From positions 24,834,495 to 24,898,494 of the forward strand of contig OU452225.1 in assembly GCA_911728455.2 (NCBI GenBank): 64,000 bases of DNA, in the 5' to 3' direction. The position numbers and the translations under genes were made by a program. The stretch's first letter is position 1, and each line of letters begins with the position of its first letter. This DNA is from Marthasterias glacialis. Lineage: Eukaryota > Echinodermata > Asteroidea > Forcipulatida > Asteriidae. The notes beneath the pieces are model-generated. The model did no database searches and was not told the origin of the DNA. It worked only from the letters and a program-made list of their open reading frames with translations. Below are positions 62,861 to 64,000 of the stretch, piece after piece.

Positions 62861-63034
62861 AAAACTGTATCCCGTAGTTTTGCATGTTAATACATATTGA
62901 AATTTTTTAGGTGTTCTTGCAAGAACGCGACGGTGGCATTATTGTTTGTTTTGAAAAGAATGATTCGTTTTAAAATGACTTAATAGTCGTAACCAAGGCA
63001 TGTGTGTGTCGCACCGAAATGTTGCTCTAACAAC

Positions 63035-63360
63035 TGTATCTAAATGTACCCCCGGGACAAAATGTTGTCCCAAACGACTGTACGTAAATGCAGCCCGGTC
63101 CTCTATGTTGCCACAACAGCTGACCCTACTATTGCCCGGGCTTAAGTGTTCCCTAATGTAGCACAGGCTTAAATATAACCCGAATCATTTACCTCAGCAC
63201 AAACCTTTTACTTAAATATAGCCCGTGCTACATTCCGATACAGGATCGGGGCTACGTTAAGATTCGGGCTACATTTTGGGTAAAGGTTTGGGAGGTTCAG
63301 GAGATGGTTGGGGCTACATTAGTTTCAGGCTGAATTAAGGCCTCGGACTACATTAGGTGG
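63035..63360. mobile_element. Foldback element built of TAAATGTAGCCC units, copy 2
   Basis: The left part has TCTAAATGTACCCC, CGTAAATGCAGCCCGG, CTAATGTAGCAC and TTAAATATAGCCCG. The right part (63225-63360) has GGGGCTACGTTAAG, CGGGCTACATTTTGGG, GGGGCTACATTAG and CGGACTACATTAGG. Same design as 57788-58245 with the arms nearer to equal length. Confidence 0.85.
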
Positions 63361-64000
63361 CGGAGCCTGCTCCCCAATTTGATGTTGTAGAAGTTTGATC
63401 TTTGTTTTATAACAACACCATGGTTCTTGAAGAATGTACCCAATATTGTGGTGACGTGCCCGCCCTCGTGGAATCAATGACACAGAATCATCGGTAAAGA
63501 TTTCTCTCCAGCGCAGACTCCCGTGTGGCTGACCCAATAAACAAAACATACTGCTACTGTCGGTAGTCTTTTTGTAGCCGCGTACACTTGATCGATTATT
63601 TTTTTTCCTTCTCTCTCTTCGTTTTACGACAGTACGGACTGTGATCCTTCCGTTATAGGCATAATGACGTCAATGTTGGTCTCCGCGTGCTCAAATTTTT
63701 TGTTTTGTCTCACTTTATACGAGCGATCAACACATAAATCGGCGGGAATTCGACATCATCTGCCGCGTGCAGAGGAGGCAAGCGGTCCCGCCCATCTTGT
63801 CTCATGTTACTTAATGTGTATACGTAGTTAATTTAACTTGACAGCTTTACTTTAGACCCGTGCCATAATTAAACAAACCCACTTGCTCATACCTCGTCAC
63901 TTGGTCATTTTCACAGACCAGCAGACATTCCACCGACACTCACAGATATCCGAGACCCTTTTTGTTGTGTAACCTTTCTTTGCCATAGTAAATTTCATAG
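63361..64000. other. Right edge, no gene recognised
   Basis: Presumably upstream intron of the alpha-arrestin gene, since the exon at 62163-62404 starts with a split codon. No exon matching the expected arrestin N-domain start is visible. The 74-codon - strand frame at 63325-63549 does not resemble an arrestin. Confidence 0.5.

Noticed and set aside
63325..63549. Possible upstream arrestin N-domain exon
   Set aside because: No arrestin_N pattern, and part of it is the inverted TGTAGCC array.

Overview
This is animal (metazoan) nuclear DNA. It contains two spliced genes with GT-AG introns of 0.5 to 15 kb, set in AT-rich sequence crowded with tRNA-derived SINEs, short foldback (terminal-inverted-repeat) elements, minisatellites and microsatellites. 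The conserved proteins are deuterostome-like, and the repeat style (tRNA-Leu-headed SINEs, motifs such as the CCCAATTTCATAGAGCTG family, CAGCGGCGTAGC ends) reminds me of echinoderm genomes. A sea star or close relative is my best guess, but the species is not shown by the sequence itself.

Layout. From the left edge to 15978, the + strand carries the 3' eight exons of RPF1, a Brix-domain nucleolar protein of 60S ribosome assembly. Its first exons lie left of the window. From 15979 to 28539 is intergenic DNA filled with repeats and holding one weak unidentified exon-like ORF near 25920. From 28540 to 62404, the - strand carries the last five exons of an alpha-arrestin (arrestin domain-containing protein), whose N-terminal exons lie right of the window. 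The two genes are convergent and I see no functional link between them. All splice phases within both genes agree, which is the strongest support for the models.

Repeats. At least three SINE families occur: L, with a tRNA-Leu-like head; T, with a TAGCTCAGTTGG A box; and V, with a GGCTCAGTGG head. Many foldback elements are present. The most unusual are inverted arrays of short units: a 255-bp element made of eight near-palindromic GTACGTAC units (38737-38991), two copies of a TGTCCGAC-array element (35978-36200 and 60079-60472), and two copies of a TGTAGCC/GGCTACA-array element (57788-58245 and 63035-63360). A 950-bp CT-rich minisatellite with a 336-bp higher-order duplication lies in RPF1 intron 6. 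Two long complementary trinucleotide arrays, (GTT)n and (AAC)n, lie 3.4 kb apart in one arrestin intron.

No rRNA gene, CRISPR array, viral gene or intact transposase/reverse transcriptase ORF was recognised. I found no clear new biological system. The clustered foldback-array elements are the best candidates for something little described.
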